Source of the DNA: Nemopilema nomurai
Lineage: Eukaryota > Cnidaria > Scyphozoa > Rhizostomeae > Rhizostomatidae
DNA length: 64,000 nucleotides
Direction of reading: 5' to 3'
Assembly (NCBI GenBank): GCA_003864495.1
Contig: ML133446.1
Location: 180,485 to 244,484 of the forward strand
Positions 33,496-46,571 of this stretch are shown one piece after another. The number at the start of each line of letters is the position of its first letter. The stretch's first letter is position 1. Made by a program: the position numbers and the translations under genes. The notes beneath the pieces were generated by a model. That model searched no databases. It was not told the DNA's origin and was given only the letters and a program-made list of their open reading frames with translations.

Positions 33496-34960
33496 TTGAT
33501 CTGGTCTTTCGCAAGAAACTCTTTATCAATTTATTGATATATACATATATACTTATATTCTCATATATTTCAAATGGGTATTGTGAAATGGTGTGCTAAT
33601 AAAGTGTTCCATGTTTTTAAGCTATCGCACTTCTCAGTAAAAATACGGCATTCATTGATTCTGTTTCCAATATCTATTCAGCTAAACCACTGTGAATCAG
33701 GCAATGAATTTCTGTTTGCCTTCATTAAAAAAGTTGAAGCTCTAGTTTACCTTTCTTTATAAGAATGCGGATGAATTAAACAAATAGGCGACAATCTGCA
33801 TTCCATAAGATAATGTCTGTCTCCCTGGCTCCAGTAGGTGCACAATTGAGAGGCTATACTACCTGAATGGATTTTATGATCAGCAATATGATCATTGTGC
33901 TTTTTCGCATCACTCAGTTCAATGTCAGGTTTGGCTAGATTACATTTATTGCTTCAGAATGAAGCTTTTCAAGAGGTTTAACGAACCACTGCCCTAATTC
34001 GCGATAAAAGTGCTTCTAGACTCTTCTAGCTTGCATTTTAGCAACTAAATCATTGAGCTAAATAACTTTGTAGCGGCCTCGGCAAATTTAAGATATATTC
34101 AATTTTATTCCTGTTTTCCTAAACACAATAAGTTTGAAAAATCAGTTTTGAACGCACCCGTTGGCAAATTTCAAAAGTAAACTTATGTGACTGAATCTTG
34201 ATCAAGATAAATTACCAATGTCATAACGTATGTTTCAAAATTCAACTTCCTTTAACCCTGCTAATGAGTGAGTTTGAAATCATATCTGAACTTACATTGC
34301 ATACTTAATTTGCAAAAACTAGTTCCGCTTTTTCTTACAATTGTGAAGTTTTGTTCACTTAGCTATGATCATTAACTACGAAAACTAGTTATCACTGCAA
34401 ACCAATATTTTGAAGATTCTTACAGATCTTCAAAAAAGTTCAAGGCGAAGAACTTGTGGCTCCTGGTGATTATAATTTGACGCAAAAGGATTTTCAACCA
34501 GTTATCTGGTGAGTTACCGACTATCACAAAATTGCTCGTTCATTTCATGAACAAAAAGCAACTTTTTCGGGTCATTTGTCAGAATTCTCGTTTAAGGACG
34601 TAGAATATTTTCTACAATAGTGTCCCGCATCTAATAAACATCTTTTTTGATTTCAGGTCTGATATTTTTTTAATAAAATGAGATATACACTTAAAATCCG
34701 GATAGTGTTTATGACACAGGCAAAATATTAAGTCTACGATGATTAATGTGTTATTCTGTTTTTCAAAGAATTATTAAGTTATATATATTACAATTTTTGA
34801 ATAGGAAACAAGCTTAGAGGGCGGAGCATTTTCTCCGCATGGTTATTTAGAAATTTTGTGGCTCTGGCACACAGGGTAGCTTTTTTCCAGACCTTCACCA
34901 GTTTCTTATCAAAGGGCTATTTTTTGAAAAAGTAAGGGTCTGTGTTTCTTAAAATTGCTG
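33496..34960. other. 3' flank of array copy 1
   Basis: No confident gene. It contains one copy of the 43-bp motif near 33890-33922 (expanded in B-type units), the candidate exon pair at 34426-34680, and a small hairpin gcggag-catttt-ctccgc near 34825. Confidence 0.4.
34426..34680 (+). other. candidate orphan terminal exons, one set per unit
   Basis: Segment 34426-34508 is open between a good acceptor (gattcttacag) and a consensus donor (gtgagt). It encodes FKKVQGEELVAPGDYN then FQPVIW. A following acceptor (gatttcag at 34656) would add SDIFLIK-stop, with an AATAAA at 34672-34677 overlapping the end. Phases agree. No upstream exon or start was found, so this may be the 3' end of a lost gene. 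One residue differs between A and B units (Ala/Val). Confidence 0.25.
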
Positions 34961-35849
34961 TTAACACCAGACTAATATAGGGTGAAAAACATGAAATTCC
35001 AAAAAGTGATCTTAAATCTCGAGCAAAATAGAAGATGAGAAGCAACCATTGATTTAAAAAGGAGCCTTCATTGACAATTCAGTATAATATATCGACTGCT
35101 GTACCTTGCTGAAATTCGTTTTTTGCTTAGATAGGCATTTAAAAACTCAATAGAAGAAAAGTTTTCAATTTATTGCACACGAATAAAAATGAATTTACTG
35201 TTAAAAATAAAAAAACAAGTGATGATAGTATTGCAAGCTATCACCCAGCCTATGTCGCCTTAGCTATTACTTTGGGAAGTGGCCGATTGCAAAGTCTTGG
35301 AGTCTTGTCAAGCAAACTTGTTGCTAGGTAGGCACCCATTTAGGACCAAGAATTTGATGCATAGAAGCTTTATTATAATCACATACAAGGTATTTTGCTT
35401 CTCAATAAAAGCAGTTGCTTTCAATCTTTGTAGATAGATATCATTTTCCAAAATTATATGATATAATTCCCTTTCTGAGGCCAATCATGACCATTTCCTT
35501 AGTTCCTTTAAATCTTCAAATCTATCAATCGGGGTGGTATTGAAAATAGTTATATTGTATTGGGAAGAATTTTCTACGACATAGTTGTGGTGCATTGGTG
35601 GTGCCCTCGCACTAAATCGAGGGAGCGGACGAAGAGGGAATTACGAAGAGGGAGCGGACGAAGAAGCTACACAAACTAGCGTTGGAATATACGATTAGTT
35701 ACGAACTAGAACATGCCAGTTAAGTCAGCTACAATTTAAGAGAAAATAGGTTGCCGACGAGTTGACTAGTTTATAACTAAGAAAACTAATACTGATGATA
35801 CAAAATATCAATAGAAGTGGATCAAATCTAGCAGCTTAACCGAAAAAGT

Positions 35850-36325
35850 GCAGGACCAAGTCAAAGACTGTCGCGTTTCTTATATCAGTCTCATTCGGTA
35901 AGCATGGGTGCAAATTTTTTCGCGGGAAAGAGAATTAAAGTTCAAAATGAATTCGTAATTTGATAGAAAAGAGTTTAGCGGATGCTACATTGCATACTGC
36001 TCTCGCGTTTTTTCTACCTCTACACTAACATAAAACATGGCTTTCTAAATAGAAATATTTGGAATGTTTTTACATCTACAGGCACTTTGGAACTCACAAC
36101 ACTTAACTTACGAACTCCCATCAAAATACTGTCTATAACTACAAAGTACGACCAATTTGTGATTATAAGTGTCGAATGCTTTTAGAAGCACGTGAACGTC
36201 AAGAAATAACCATTGTTAACAAGCCATTCCATCAATCAATAGAGAGATGGCAAGTAGAGGAGACAAAAAAGGTGATGAAAAATGAGCAGAACAGAAGAAA
36301 AACTGGCCTTTCTTGGCCCAAGTAA
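35850..36325 (+). pseudogene. relic of the small secreted-protein gene, unit 2
   Basis: The signal-peptide-like exon (VAFLISVSFG, donor gtaagc at 35898) has no ATG and an upstream in-frame stop. The second exon is 4 nt shorter before HQNTVYNYK than in unit 1, so the old frame meets a TAA. The rest (RPICDYKCRMLLEARERQ ... SWPK-stop) stays readable. Equivalent relics lie at about 44930-45396, 53340-53802 and 62350-62811. Confidence 0.45.
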
Positions 36326-37487
36326 ATTAAGCTTGGTGAGCTTGTGCTTAGAATTTCTCAATCTAAAAATTTTCAAAGGCTTTTTGAAAAAGATTTGAAT
36401 GGCTTTTGCGTTTAGGCATTGATAAAAATAACCATACCAGTTGCCGCATTTGCTTTGCGGTTGAAAGAGATTTGTAAATTATAAACCTTTATAAAGATTT
36501 CGCAATGTGAAACAACATTAGGAAGCAAAATTGCAATTCATACTGCTTCTTGTGGCCAAGATGAAAGTATTGTAATGTTTATAGTCATAAATTAATTCGA
36601 ACTGTGTCTTGTTTGCTTTTAGAATTTAGTGCTGATGCGCAATCAACCGAATGCTGGCAATTGGGCAAATACCATCATAGTTTTCAATAATTTGAAAATT
36701 TTCATAGGCTTTTTCAAAAAAAATATTTAAAACAATTTCTGGCGAGTCGTTGATAGAAACGCGCACATCAATTGCCACATTTTGTATAATGTTAGTACGA
36801 CCATTTAAACTTGCACCTTTGAAAGAGATAGGTACATTAATATCTTTATAGGATCACTTAGACAAGTCTGACATGAAAATTTTAATTGAGTTTTTGGTCA
36901 ATTCCAACGGTGCTATAATATAATTTTAGAAATAATGGTAATGCTTGGAATGATAAAATGATCCACATGAGAAGCTTTTCTGGAATTAGCCCCACGCTTC
37001 CCCTCAAAATTTCTTCCTTCACGAAGTTTTTCAAGCTCTAATCATTCTTCTAATCTTACAATATAGCTGCCAGCTCAACGTTTTAGTCAAGATTGGTCAA
37101 CATTTGTGACAGCCCATCATTTGATGACTTGGTGACTGCGTTGATGGCTTTAAGGCATCAATAACAAAGTGAAGACCTAGAGTTCTTCTCTTACTGAACG
37201 CATTGCCAGTGTTGCTAGAAAGGTTTTGAGAATCATTTGAGATCAAGCTGTTGTTGTTGCCAAGTAATTTGTAGATGCTTGATGCGAATGTCGCCAATTT
37301 GTGTTTTTTTAGGAATATTTTCTCATTTTGTACAAATGAATGAACAAATATTTACGTTATTTATTGTTAACAGACATTATTTTAAAAAACTTTGAAGCAA
37401 TTTTGGAACACTACTTTCTTGCAGTGTTTACATAATAAGCCTATTAACTTTCATATCATTGAAAAACGTTTTTATTGTTCGAAAACA

Positions 37488-37493
37488 TATAAA
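37488..37493 (+). promoter_or_regulatory. TATA box of array gene 2
   Basis: TATAAA in the same context as in unit 1, upstream of the leader exon. Confidence 0.55.
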
Positions 37494-37682
37494 GCCGTTA
37501 TCTAATTCAAGTAACTGCACTTGGCCTCCAAGAGAAAAAGATTAGATTGACACATGTAAGTTTTGTCAGAATTGTGGCTTTTCTTCAAGCTCTTTGGTTC
37601 TTCTAACAAATGCTTTCGTTTTGAAATCTTAGACCTTGCGTATTTTAGGTGGCTGCTTTCATTGCAGGATTGAGGTTTGGTA

Positions 37683-40600
37683 ATGTCTGTCCTGAAAGCA
37701 CTTTTGCTGTGTGTAGCAGCCTCACATTTTACACAAGGTATGCTAGTGTCTTTCTTTGCATCTCCGTCAGGTGCGAATCATATGGATATTGATCAACTTC
37801 ATAAGGGAAAGTTTGTAGATCACTTGCTAAGTTCAAATCACACTTTGTGCCATAACTAAATTGAGAATACATTTAATGACCGAACATATTTAAGAAAAGA
37901 AGTCTGTAACTTGGAAGGGGTCAAATGCACAACCAATTTATCTATTTCCCTTCGTACGATAGAGAAAGCGAGATAAGAGCTGATCTGAAGATATCTCATG
38001 CTGATATTCTTATATGAGAAAACAATTTCATTCAGTTGTTTACTGCCAAACAAAGTGCTTAAGGGAATCATATTTGGACTGATGGCAATGCTATTCGAAA
38101 AGCGTTGCTCGATATCTTTTTTTGGAGATCACCAGCAGCAGGGTCAACAGTAGATCAGACATACAGTAGCACAGTCTGCTCGAAATATAATTTGTGAAAT
38201 GAAAGATTCGAACATTCCTGTTTGGGGATAGCTTAGTACCAGTTTAAGTTGATAATCTAGATCGTAAACATTTCCCTAGTTGCTTGCAAGTAAAGACCAG
38301 CCTATAAGCTGATATTGATTTTTAATTTGTGTATGTACATCTCTACAGTATTTGCCTTGCAAACATGTGATCGCGACTATTTGAAGATCGGATGCTATGA
38401 CGAATATTATGCAAGCAAAGATGACCTTGTCTTGAATGAACGAGATGGCGTCAAATGGGGTAATATAGTGGCTTTCATGCACCAGTAAGTTGTTCTAATT
38501 CTTATTTATATCAACGAAGTTTTTCTCCAAACCAACTGCTTCTTTAAAAGGACTGCTTCTTGCAATATCTCAATTACTCACTACAACAGCCTAGCCTGCA
38601 AATGCAGTGATACTGTGAAGAAGGCAAACGAGAAACGAGCAAGCAAAGGAAGTGAAGCGTACGTCGGATTCGCATTGCATTACTGGGGTGAATGCTATGG
38701 CAAAACAAAGAGTCAAGTAGACGCCCTGATGGACACAACCAAGTCGCATCGTTGCACAGGCAGCCAGGATTACAATGGTTGCTTCGACAGCCATACCGAG
38801 TGTGTAGGACATGAAAATGCTGAATACGTCTATATGCTTCCCTCAAAGAAGGAGGAAAGTAAGACTTTTCGTTGTCTAATTTGATTACTTTCCAAACTAT
38901 TTTCTTCTGCCCGTTAGTTTATAGAACAGTTTGTATTTTGTGGAGCCCGTTATTGCTTTTGAATGGGAAACAATCCTAAATTCTTGTTCTCTATTCTCGC
39001 ACCATAGCAATAATTTTGAATACTTTCCTGTCCTGTTAGGCTGCTTTTCATATTTTGTGAAATAATTGAACATGCGGTGAAAAGTGCAAAAAGCGAACCA
39101 AACGGTAAGGGAGTTCTAGGGGGGGGGGGGGGGGAGTTTGGAAGGGTGTTTGATAATTCGGCCAGAGGTGTTTTTCATTGAAGAATGTCTCTTTGTGTGT
39201 CCTTGTACCACTTTTCATTTTGAGCAGATGTGGACGGTGGCTATAGTGAATGGATGGAGTGGACGAAATGCAATGGCGAATGCGGAAAGGGGTTCAAGGT
39301 CCGTGAAAGAACATGCACCAACCCAATGCCGAAAGGCGAGGGGAAAGACTGCAGCAGCCTTGGTAATGGCACAGAAATGGCCGCCTGCGACACGGGAAAG
39401 CCATGTCCAGGTAAGATTTATCTTCAAGCGATGAAATCCTGTGCTAGTCATGTTTGTTCTTTTGTTGATAAGTTCTCCAATAAGGCAAACTCTATACGCA
39501 GCTTTTTATCTGAATCTCATCTCGTTGTTTGCAGTGGATGGAGAATACGGAGCATGGGGGGAGTTCAATGCTTGCACAAAGTCCTGTGGAGGCGGGGTGC
39601 AGACAAGGTCGAGGCTCTGCAATAGCCCAGCACCAAGTCATGGTGGCATGAATTGCCAAGGACCTGCAACAGAGACACAGTCATGCAACATTGACAGTTG
39701 CCCAGGTATTATCTTACTTTAAAAACTGCGCACAAAAATTCCCAGTATTGCTAATCGTGAACCATTGTTTTTTCAAATATCTTGACATCATTCGTTAAGA
39801 GAACTCGTTCGTTTTGCAGTTGATGGAAAATATGGACCCTGGAGTGCATTTGGTAGCTGCACCAGGTCATGCGGCGGGGGGGTCAAGACAAGATCCAGAG
39901 CTTGTAATAACCCAGCACCAAGTCACGGTGGTATGGAATTGCCAAGGACCTGCAGCAGAGACACAGTCATGCAACATTGAGAGTTGCCCAGGTATTATTT
40001 TGACTCGAAACCTGCACACACAAATACTCAGTATTTCTAATCTTGAAGCATAGTTTTTTTCAACTATCTTGACAGCAGCATATAAAAGCTCAATCGTTTT
40101 GCAGTTGACGGAAAATATGGACCCTGGAGTGCATTTGGTAGCTGCAAGTCAAGCGGTGGGGGGGTCAGGACAAGGTCGAGGCTCTGCAATAGCCCAGCAC
40201 CAAGTCATGGTGGTATGGATTGCCAAGGACCTGCAACAGATACAGAGTCATGCAACATTGAAGTTTACCCAGGTATTTTACCTCAAAACCGGCACACACA
40301 CATTCCTAGTACTTCTTATCTTGAATCATTGTTTTTTCAAATATCTTGACATCAATCATTAAGAGGATTCATTCGTTTTTGCAGTTGATGGAAAATATGG
40401 ACCCTGGAGTGCTTTTGGTAGCTGCACCAGGTCATGCGGCGGGGGGGTCAAGACAAGATCCAGAGCTTGTAATAACCCAAGTCCAAAGCATGGTGGAAAA
40501 GACTGCCAGGGGGCTGCCTCAGAAACGCGGTCTTGCAATACAAACCTTTGCCCAGGTAATTCTAAACATGCTTACCAGCAGAGGCGGATTTATGAGGGGG

Positions 40601-41794
40601 AACTGGGGGAAACTTTTAAAGTTTGCGCCCCTTTAGAAAAAATTACCTTTAATATATTTCTCTTGAAGAGAAAATAAGTATCCAGGCAGTACCCTATTGG
40701 CAATGAAAACCTTTGTTGCACGATGATACTTGCCCATAAAGAATCACTTGAACATGCACATGTGTGTTCAGAAGTATAATTCCTACAGTCAATTCACCAT
40801 CATTGAGATGTGCAATCTGAACCAATGGTTACCCTTTCTTCCTTTACTCAATGTCCATCAACAGAGTTTTAGCATGAATTCCTCCATCCCAGTATTTCTC
40901 TAAGAATCAATTATCAATGAGAATCGTCGAACTGTAATTTCTGAGCGGTATGGTGTTTATTTTGTTAAATTTAAGTCCTGGAGATGCATCTTCAGCCACT
41001 GTAGAAGGCTCAACTTCAAAATTCTTCTTTTGCGTCGGTGCGTCCTCCTATGTCACCAAACTTGATTCGTAGCGCTCCAAGGTTCAATCTCGAGGTGTCC
41101 TCTCTGAAAGTAAACCTTTAGTTATGCTCAGACTATATAGTACTGCTTTAAAGAACGCGAAAAGAGGACCATTGTATCAGTAGTAAAAGTCGGAAATTAT
41201 AAAGCAATATGAAAACTCATCACAAATTTCTGGAAAGGTTCTACGTTAATCATTAACTCTGAAGCTTTATATGCAGTATACTTCTAGAAGAAGACTTTCA
41301 TTTCCAATAATGTTTATCTCTTTGCAGTGAATGGCGGCTACTCTGGCTGGGGACGTTATGGTAGCTGTAACAAGACCTGTGGAGGGGGTCAGAAAACGAG
41401 GAGAAGAACCTGCACCAATCCTGCTCCAGCATACGGAGGCAGGGGCTGCAGTGGACCTTCGACGCAAACTGCATCATGCAACACACGCGTGTGCCTCTCT
41501 GCAGAATATCGGCGTTGGAAGTGCCAAGGACGAACCCTGAAACTGCGCTGCAAGGGAAGATCCGTCATTCATATAACACATGCTCTGTATGGCAGGAAGA
41601 CAACTTCTATTTGTAAAGGGTTATTATCTTTTGCTTGGAACAAAAACTGTAGCGCTGGGAGTTCTTGGTCCAAGGTTCGAGCTGCATGTGAAGGAAAAAG
41701 GTCCTGTTCAGTGTCTGCCAGGAATAGAGTCTTTGGAAATCCATGTTGGGGCACCAAAAAGTATTTGGAAGTTAAATACAGGTGTAGGGGCTAA
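37683..41794 (+). CDS. rhamnospondin-like gene, array copy 2
   Basis: Exons 37683-37737, 38349-38484, 38590-38858, 39228-39410, 39535-39705, 39820-39991, 40105-40272, 40385-40555 and 41328-41794. The architecture is as in copy 1. Only one lesion is visible, an extra A in exon 6 (tatggaattgcc for tatggattgcc, near 39937), which shifts TSP1 no. 3; the other eight exons are open. The lectin differs from the other copies in a tight patch: KNCSAGSSW at about 41643-41669 instead of KKCGARCSW, four replacements from four nucleotide changes. This patch is closer to the single-copy lectins and lacks the extra Cys, so it is probably ancestral. TSP1 no. 6 also differs (SGW, CNKTC). This is the best candidate for a functional array gene. 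Confidence 0.85.
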
Positions 41795-41904
41795 AAGAAT
41801 CCAAGAGACATTGGCTTGTGATCAGCTAGTCTGGTTACGGCTGTAGCAATTTGCATGCGCATTATATCCAAACCATAACGCTGCACTAAAAATATATAGA
41901 TATA

Positions 41905-41910
41905 AATAAA
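41905..41910 (+). terminator. poly(A) signal, array copy 2
   Basis: AATAAA about 110 nt after the stop codon. Confidence 0.65.
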
Positions 41911-42286
41911 TTGATCTGGTCTTTCGCAAGAAACTCTTTATCAATTTATTGATATATACATATACTTATATTCTCATATATTTCAAATGGGTATTGTGAA
42001 ATGGTGTGCTAATAAAGTGTTCCATGTTTTTAAGCTATCGCACTTCTCAGTAAAAATACGGCATTCATTGATTCTGTTTCCAATATCTATTCAGCTAAAC
42101 CACTGTGAATCAAGCAATGAATTTCTGTTTGCCTTAATTAAAAAAGTTGAAGCTCTAGTTTACCTTTCTTTATAAGAATGCGGATGAATTAAACAAATAG
42201 GCGACAATCTGCATTCCATAAGGTAATGTCTGTCTCCCTGGCTCCAGTAGGTGCACAATTGAGAGGCTATACTACCTGAATGGATT

Positions 42287-42965
42287 TATGATCATTGTGC
42301 TTTTTCGCATCACTCAGTTCTTGTGATTTTATGATCATTGTGCTTTTTCGCATCACTCAGTTCTTGTGATTTTATGATCATTGTGCTTTTTCGCATCACT
42401 CAGTTCTTGTGATTTTATGATCATTGTGCTTTTTCGCATCACTCAGTTCTTGTGATTTTATGATCATTGTGCTTTTTCGCATCACTCAGTTCTTGTGATT
42501 TTATGATCATTGTGCTTTTTCGCATCACTCAGTTCTTGTGATTTTATGATCATTGTGCTTTTTCGCATCACTCAGTTCTTGTGATTTTATGATCATTGTG
42601 CTTTTTCGCATCACTCAGTTCTTGTGATTTTATGATCATTGTGCTTTTTCGCATCACTCAGTTCTTGTGATTTTATGATCATTGTGCTTTTTCGCATCAC
42701 TCAGTTCTTGTGATTTTATGATCATTGTGCTTTTTCGCATCACTCAGTTCTTGTGATTTTATGATCATTGTGCTTTTTCGCATCACTCAGTTCTTGTGAT
42801 TTTATGATCATTGTGCTTTTTCGCATCACTCAGTTCTTGTGATTTTATGATCATTGTGCTTTTTCGCATCACTCAGTTCTTGTGATTTTATGATCATTGT
42901 GCTTTTTCGCATCACTCAGTTCTTGTGATTTTATGATCATTGTGCTTTTTCGCATCACTCAGTTC
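42287..42965. repeat. 43-bp minisatellite, 16 copies (unit 2)
   Basis: A 43-bp unit (starting tgatcattgtgctttttcgc, ending cttgtgatttta) is repeated with a strict 43-bp period; the block tttttcgcat occurs from 42301 to 42946 in 16 register copies with no substitutions seen. Each unit holds the palindrome tgatca and an inverted pair atcac/gtgat. Units 1 and 3 have one copy at the same site, so this is an in-place expansion. Confidence 0.95.
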
Positions 42966-44023
42966 AATGTCAGGTTTGGCTAGATTCCATTTGTAGCTTC
43001 TGCCAATTTATTGCTTCAGAATGAAGCTTTTCAAGAGGTTTAACGAACCACTGCCCTAATTCGCGATAAAAGTGCTTCTAGACTCTTCTAGCTTGCATTT
43101 TAGCGACTAAATCATTTAACTAAATAACTTTGTAGCGGCCTCGGCAAAATTAAGATATATTCAATTTTATTCCTGTTTTCCTAAACACAATAAGTTTGAA
43201 AAATCAGTTTTGAACGCACCCGTTGGCAAATTTCAAAAGTAAACTTATGTGACTGAATCTTGATCAAGATAAATTACCAATTTCATAACGTATGTTTCAA
43301 AATTCAACTTCCTTTAACCCTGCTAATGAGTGAGTTTGAAATCATATCTGAACTTACATTGCATACTTAATTTGCAAAAACTAGTTCCGCTTTTTCTTAC
43401 AATTGTGAAGTTTTGTTCACTTAACTATGATCATTAACTACGAAAACTAGTTATCACTGCAAACCAATATTTTGAAGATTCTTACAGATCTTCAAAAAAG
43501 TTCAAGGCGAAGAACTTGTGGTTCCTGGTGATTATAATTTGACGCAAAAGGATTTTCAACCAGTTATCTGGTGAGTTACCGACTATCACAAAATTGCTCG
43601 TTCATTTCATGAACAAAAAGCAACTTTTTCGGGTCATTTGTCAGAATTCTCGTTTAAGGACGTAGAATATTTTCTACAATAGTGTCCCGCATCTAATAAA
43701 CATCTTTTTTGATTTCAGGTCTGATATTTTTTTAATAAAATGAGATATACACTTAAAATCAGGATAGTGTTTATGACACAGGCAAAATATTAAGTCTACG
43801 ATGATTAATGTGTTATTCTGTTTTTCAAAGAATTATTAAGTTATATATATTACAATTTTTGAATAGGAAACAAGCTTAGAGGGCGGAGCATCTTCTCCGC
43901 ATGGTTATTTAGAAATTTTGTGGCTCTGGCACACAGGGTAGCTTTTTTCCAGACCTTCACCAGTTTCTTATCAAAGGGGCTATTTTTTGAAAAAGTAAGG
44001 GTCTGTGTTTCTTAAAATTGCTG
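42966..44023. other. 3' flank of array copy 2
   Basis: Same content as the unit 1 flank, including the candidate orphan exon at about 43490-43573 and its AATAAA. No other gene seen. Confidence 0.4.
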
Positions 44024-44929
44024 TTAACACCAGACTAATATAGGGTGAAAAACATGAAATTCCAAAAAGTGATCTTAAATCTCGAGCAAAATAGAAGATG
44101 AGAAGCAACCATTGATTTAAAAAGGAGCCTTCATTGACAATTCAGTATAATATATGGACTGCTGTACCTTGCTGAAATTCGTTTTTTGCTTAGATAGGCA
44201 TTTAAAAACTCAATAGAAGAAATTTTTTTAATTTATTGCACACGAATAAAAATGAATTTACTGTTAAAAATAAAAAAGCAAGTGATGATAGTATTGCAAG
44301 CTATCACCCAGCCTATGTCGCCTTAGCTACTACTTTGGGAAGTGGCCGATTGCAAAGTCTTGGAGTCTTGTCAAGCAAACTTGTTGCTAGGTAGGCACTC
44401 ATTTAGGACCAAGAATTTGATGCATAGAAGCTTTATTATAATGACATACAAGGTATTTTGCTTCTCAATAAAAGCAGTTGCTTTCAATCTTTGTAGATAG
44501 ATATCATTTTCCAAAGTTATATGATATAATTCCCTTTCTGTGGCCAATCATGACCGTTTCCTTAGTTCCTTAAAATCTTCAAATCTATCAATCGGGTGGT
44601 ATTGAAAATAGTTATATTGTATTGGGAAGAATTTTCTTAATTTTCTACGACATAGTTGTGGTGCATTGGTGGTGCCCTCGCACTAAATCGAGGGAGCGGA
44701 CGAAGAGGGAATTACGAAGAGGGAGCGGACGAAGAAGCTACACAAACTAGCGTTGGAATATACGATTAGTTACGAACTAGAACATGCCAGTTAAATCAGC
44801 TACAATTTAAGAGAAAATAGGTTGCCGACGAGTTGACTAGTTTATAACTAAGAAAACTAATACTTATGATACAAAATATCAATAGAAGTGGATCAAATCT
44901 AGCAGCTAAACCGAAAAAGTGCAGGACCA

Positions 44930-45396
44930 AGTCAAAGACTGTCGCGTTTCTTATATCAGTCTCATTCGGTAAGCATGGGTGCAAATTTTTTCGCGGGAAA
45001 GAGAATTAAAGTTCAAAATGAATTCGTAATTTGATAGAAAAGAGTTTAGCGGATGCTACATTGCATACTGCTCTCGCGTTTTTTCTACCTCTACACTAAC
45101 ATAAAACATGGCTTTCTAAATAGAAATATTTGGAATGTTTTTACATCTACAGGCACTTTGGAACTCACAACACTTAACTTACGAACTCCAATCAAAATAC
45201 TGTCTATAACTACAAAGAACGACCAATTTGTGCTAATAAGTGTCGAATGCTTTTAGAAGCACGTGAACGTCAAGAAATAACCATTGTTAACAAGCCATTC
45301 CATCAATCAATAGAGAGATGGCAAGTAGAGGAGACAAAAAAGGTGATGAAAAATGAGCAGAACAGAAGAAAAACTGGCCTTTCTTGGCCCAAGTAA
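44930..45396 (+). pseudogene. relic of the small secreted-protein gene, unit 3
   Basis: Same decay as in unit 2: no ATG in the signal-peptide-like exon (donor at 44969) and a frame-breaking 4-nt difference at the start of exon 2. The ERPICANKCRMLLEA stretch matches unit 1 better than unit 2 does. Confidence 0.4.
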
Positions 45397-46565
45397 ATTA
45401 AGCTTGGTGAGCTTGTGCTTAGAATTTCTCAATCTAAAAATTTTCAAAGGCTTTTTGAAAAAGATTTGAATGGCTTTTGCGTTTAGGCATTGATAGAAAC
45501 AACCATACTAGTTGCCGCATTTGCTTTGCGGATGAAAGAGATTTGTACATTATAAACCTTTATAAAGATTGCGCAATGTGAAACAACATTAGGAAGCAAA
45601 ATTGCAATTCATACTGCTTTTTGTGGCCAAGATGAAAGTAGTGTAATGTTTATAGTCATAAATTAATTCGAACTGTGTCTTGTTTGCTTTTAGAATTTAG
45701 TGCTGATGCGCAATCAACCGAATGCTGGCAATTGGGCAAATACCATCATAGTTTTCAACAATTTGAAAATTTTCATAGGCTTTTTCAAAAAAAATATTTA
45801 AAACAATTTCTGGCGAGTCGTTGATAGAAACGCGCACATCAATTGCCACATTTTGTATAATGTTAGTACGACCATTTAAACTTGCACCTTTGAAAGAGAT
45901 AGGTACATTAATATCTTTATAGGATCACTTAGACAAGTCTGACATGAAAATTTTAATTGAGTTTTTGGTCAATTCCAACGGTGCTATAATATAATTTTAG
46001 AAATAATGGTAATGCTTGGGATGATAAAATAATTCTAGTGGTCCACATGAGAAGCTTTTCTGGAATTAGCCCCACGCTTCCCCTCAAAATTTCTTCCTTC
46101 ACGAAGTTTTTCAAGCTCTAATCATTCTTCTAATCTTACAATATAGCTGCCAGCTCAACGTTTTAGTCAAGATTGGTCAACATTTGTGACAGCCCATCAT
46201 TTGATGACTTGGTGACTGGGTTGATGGCTTTAAGGCATCAATAACAAAGTGAAGACCTAGAGTTCTTCTCTTACTGAACGCATTGCCAGTGTTGCTAGAA
46301 AGGTTTTGAGAATCATTTGAGATCAAGCTGTTGTTGTTGCCAAGTAATTTGTAGATGCTTGATGCGAATGTCGCCAATTTGTTTTTTTTAGGAATATTTT
46401 CTCATTTTGTACAAATGAATGAACAAATATTTACGTTATTTATTGTTAACAGACATTATATTAAAAAACTTTGAAGCAATTTTGGAACACTACTTTCTTG
46501 CAGTGTTTACATAATAAGCCTATTAACTTTCATATCATTGAAAAACGTTTTTATTGTTCGAAACA

Positions 46566-46571
46566 TATAAA
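46566..46571 (+). promoter_or_regulatory. TATA box of array gene 3
   Basis: TATAAA in the conserved leader block. Confidence 0.55.

Larger units (their letters stand above)
26843..34960 (+). repeat. array unit 1 (A type), 8118 bp
   Basis: First unit of the array. Units were delimited at ttaa(c/g)accagactaatat, found at 26843, 34961, 44024, 52444 and 61438. Homology with later units starts there and does not extend upstream. Unit 1 is the most divergent in its first 1.1 kb: it lacks a roughly 110-bp segment present later (35190-35300 in unit 2) and has its own sequence at about 27295-27390. It has a single copy of the 43-bp motif that is expanded in B-type units. Confidence 0.9.
34961..44023 (+). 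repeat. array unit 2 (B type), 9063 bp
   Basis: Second unit. It is longer than A-type units mainly because the 43-bp motif is expanded to 16 copies. It carries the pure G16 tract, and its lectin has a distinct patch (KNCSAGSSW). The poly(A) signal (41905-41910), TATA box (37488-37493) and small-gene relic are present. Confidence 0.9.

Noticed and set aside
35610..35670. Possible tRNA or SINE head around ccctcgcactaaatcgaggg
   Set aside because: It is a simple 6-bp hairpin followed by a short direct repeat (gagggagcggacgaaga), with no box A/B pair or cloverleaf.
42287..42965. Regular 43-bp repeats considered as a CRISPR array
   Set aside because: The whole 43 bp is repeated without variable spacers, no cas genes are present, and the sequence is a spliced animal genome. 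It is a minisatellite.
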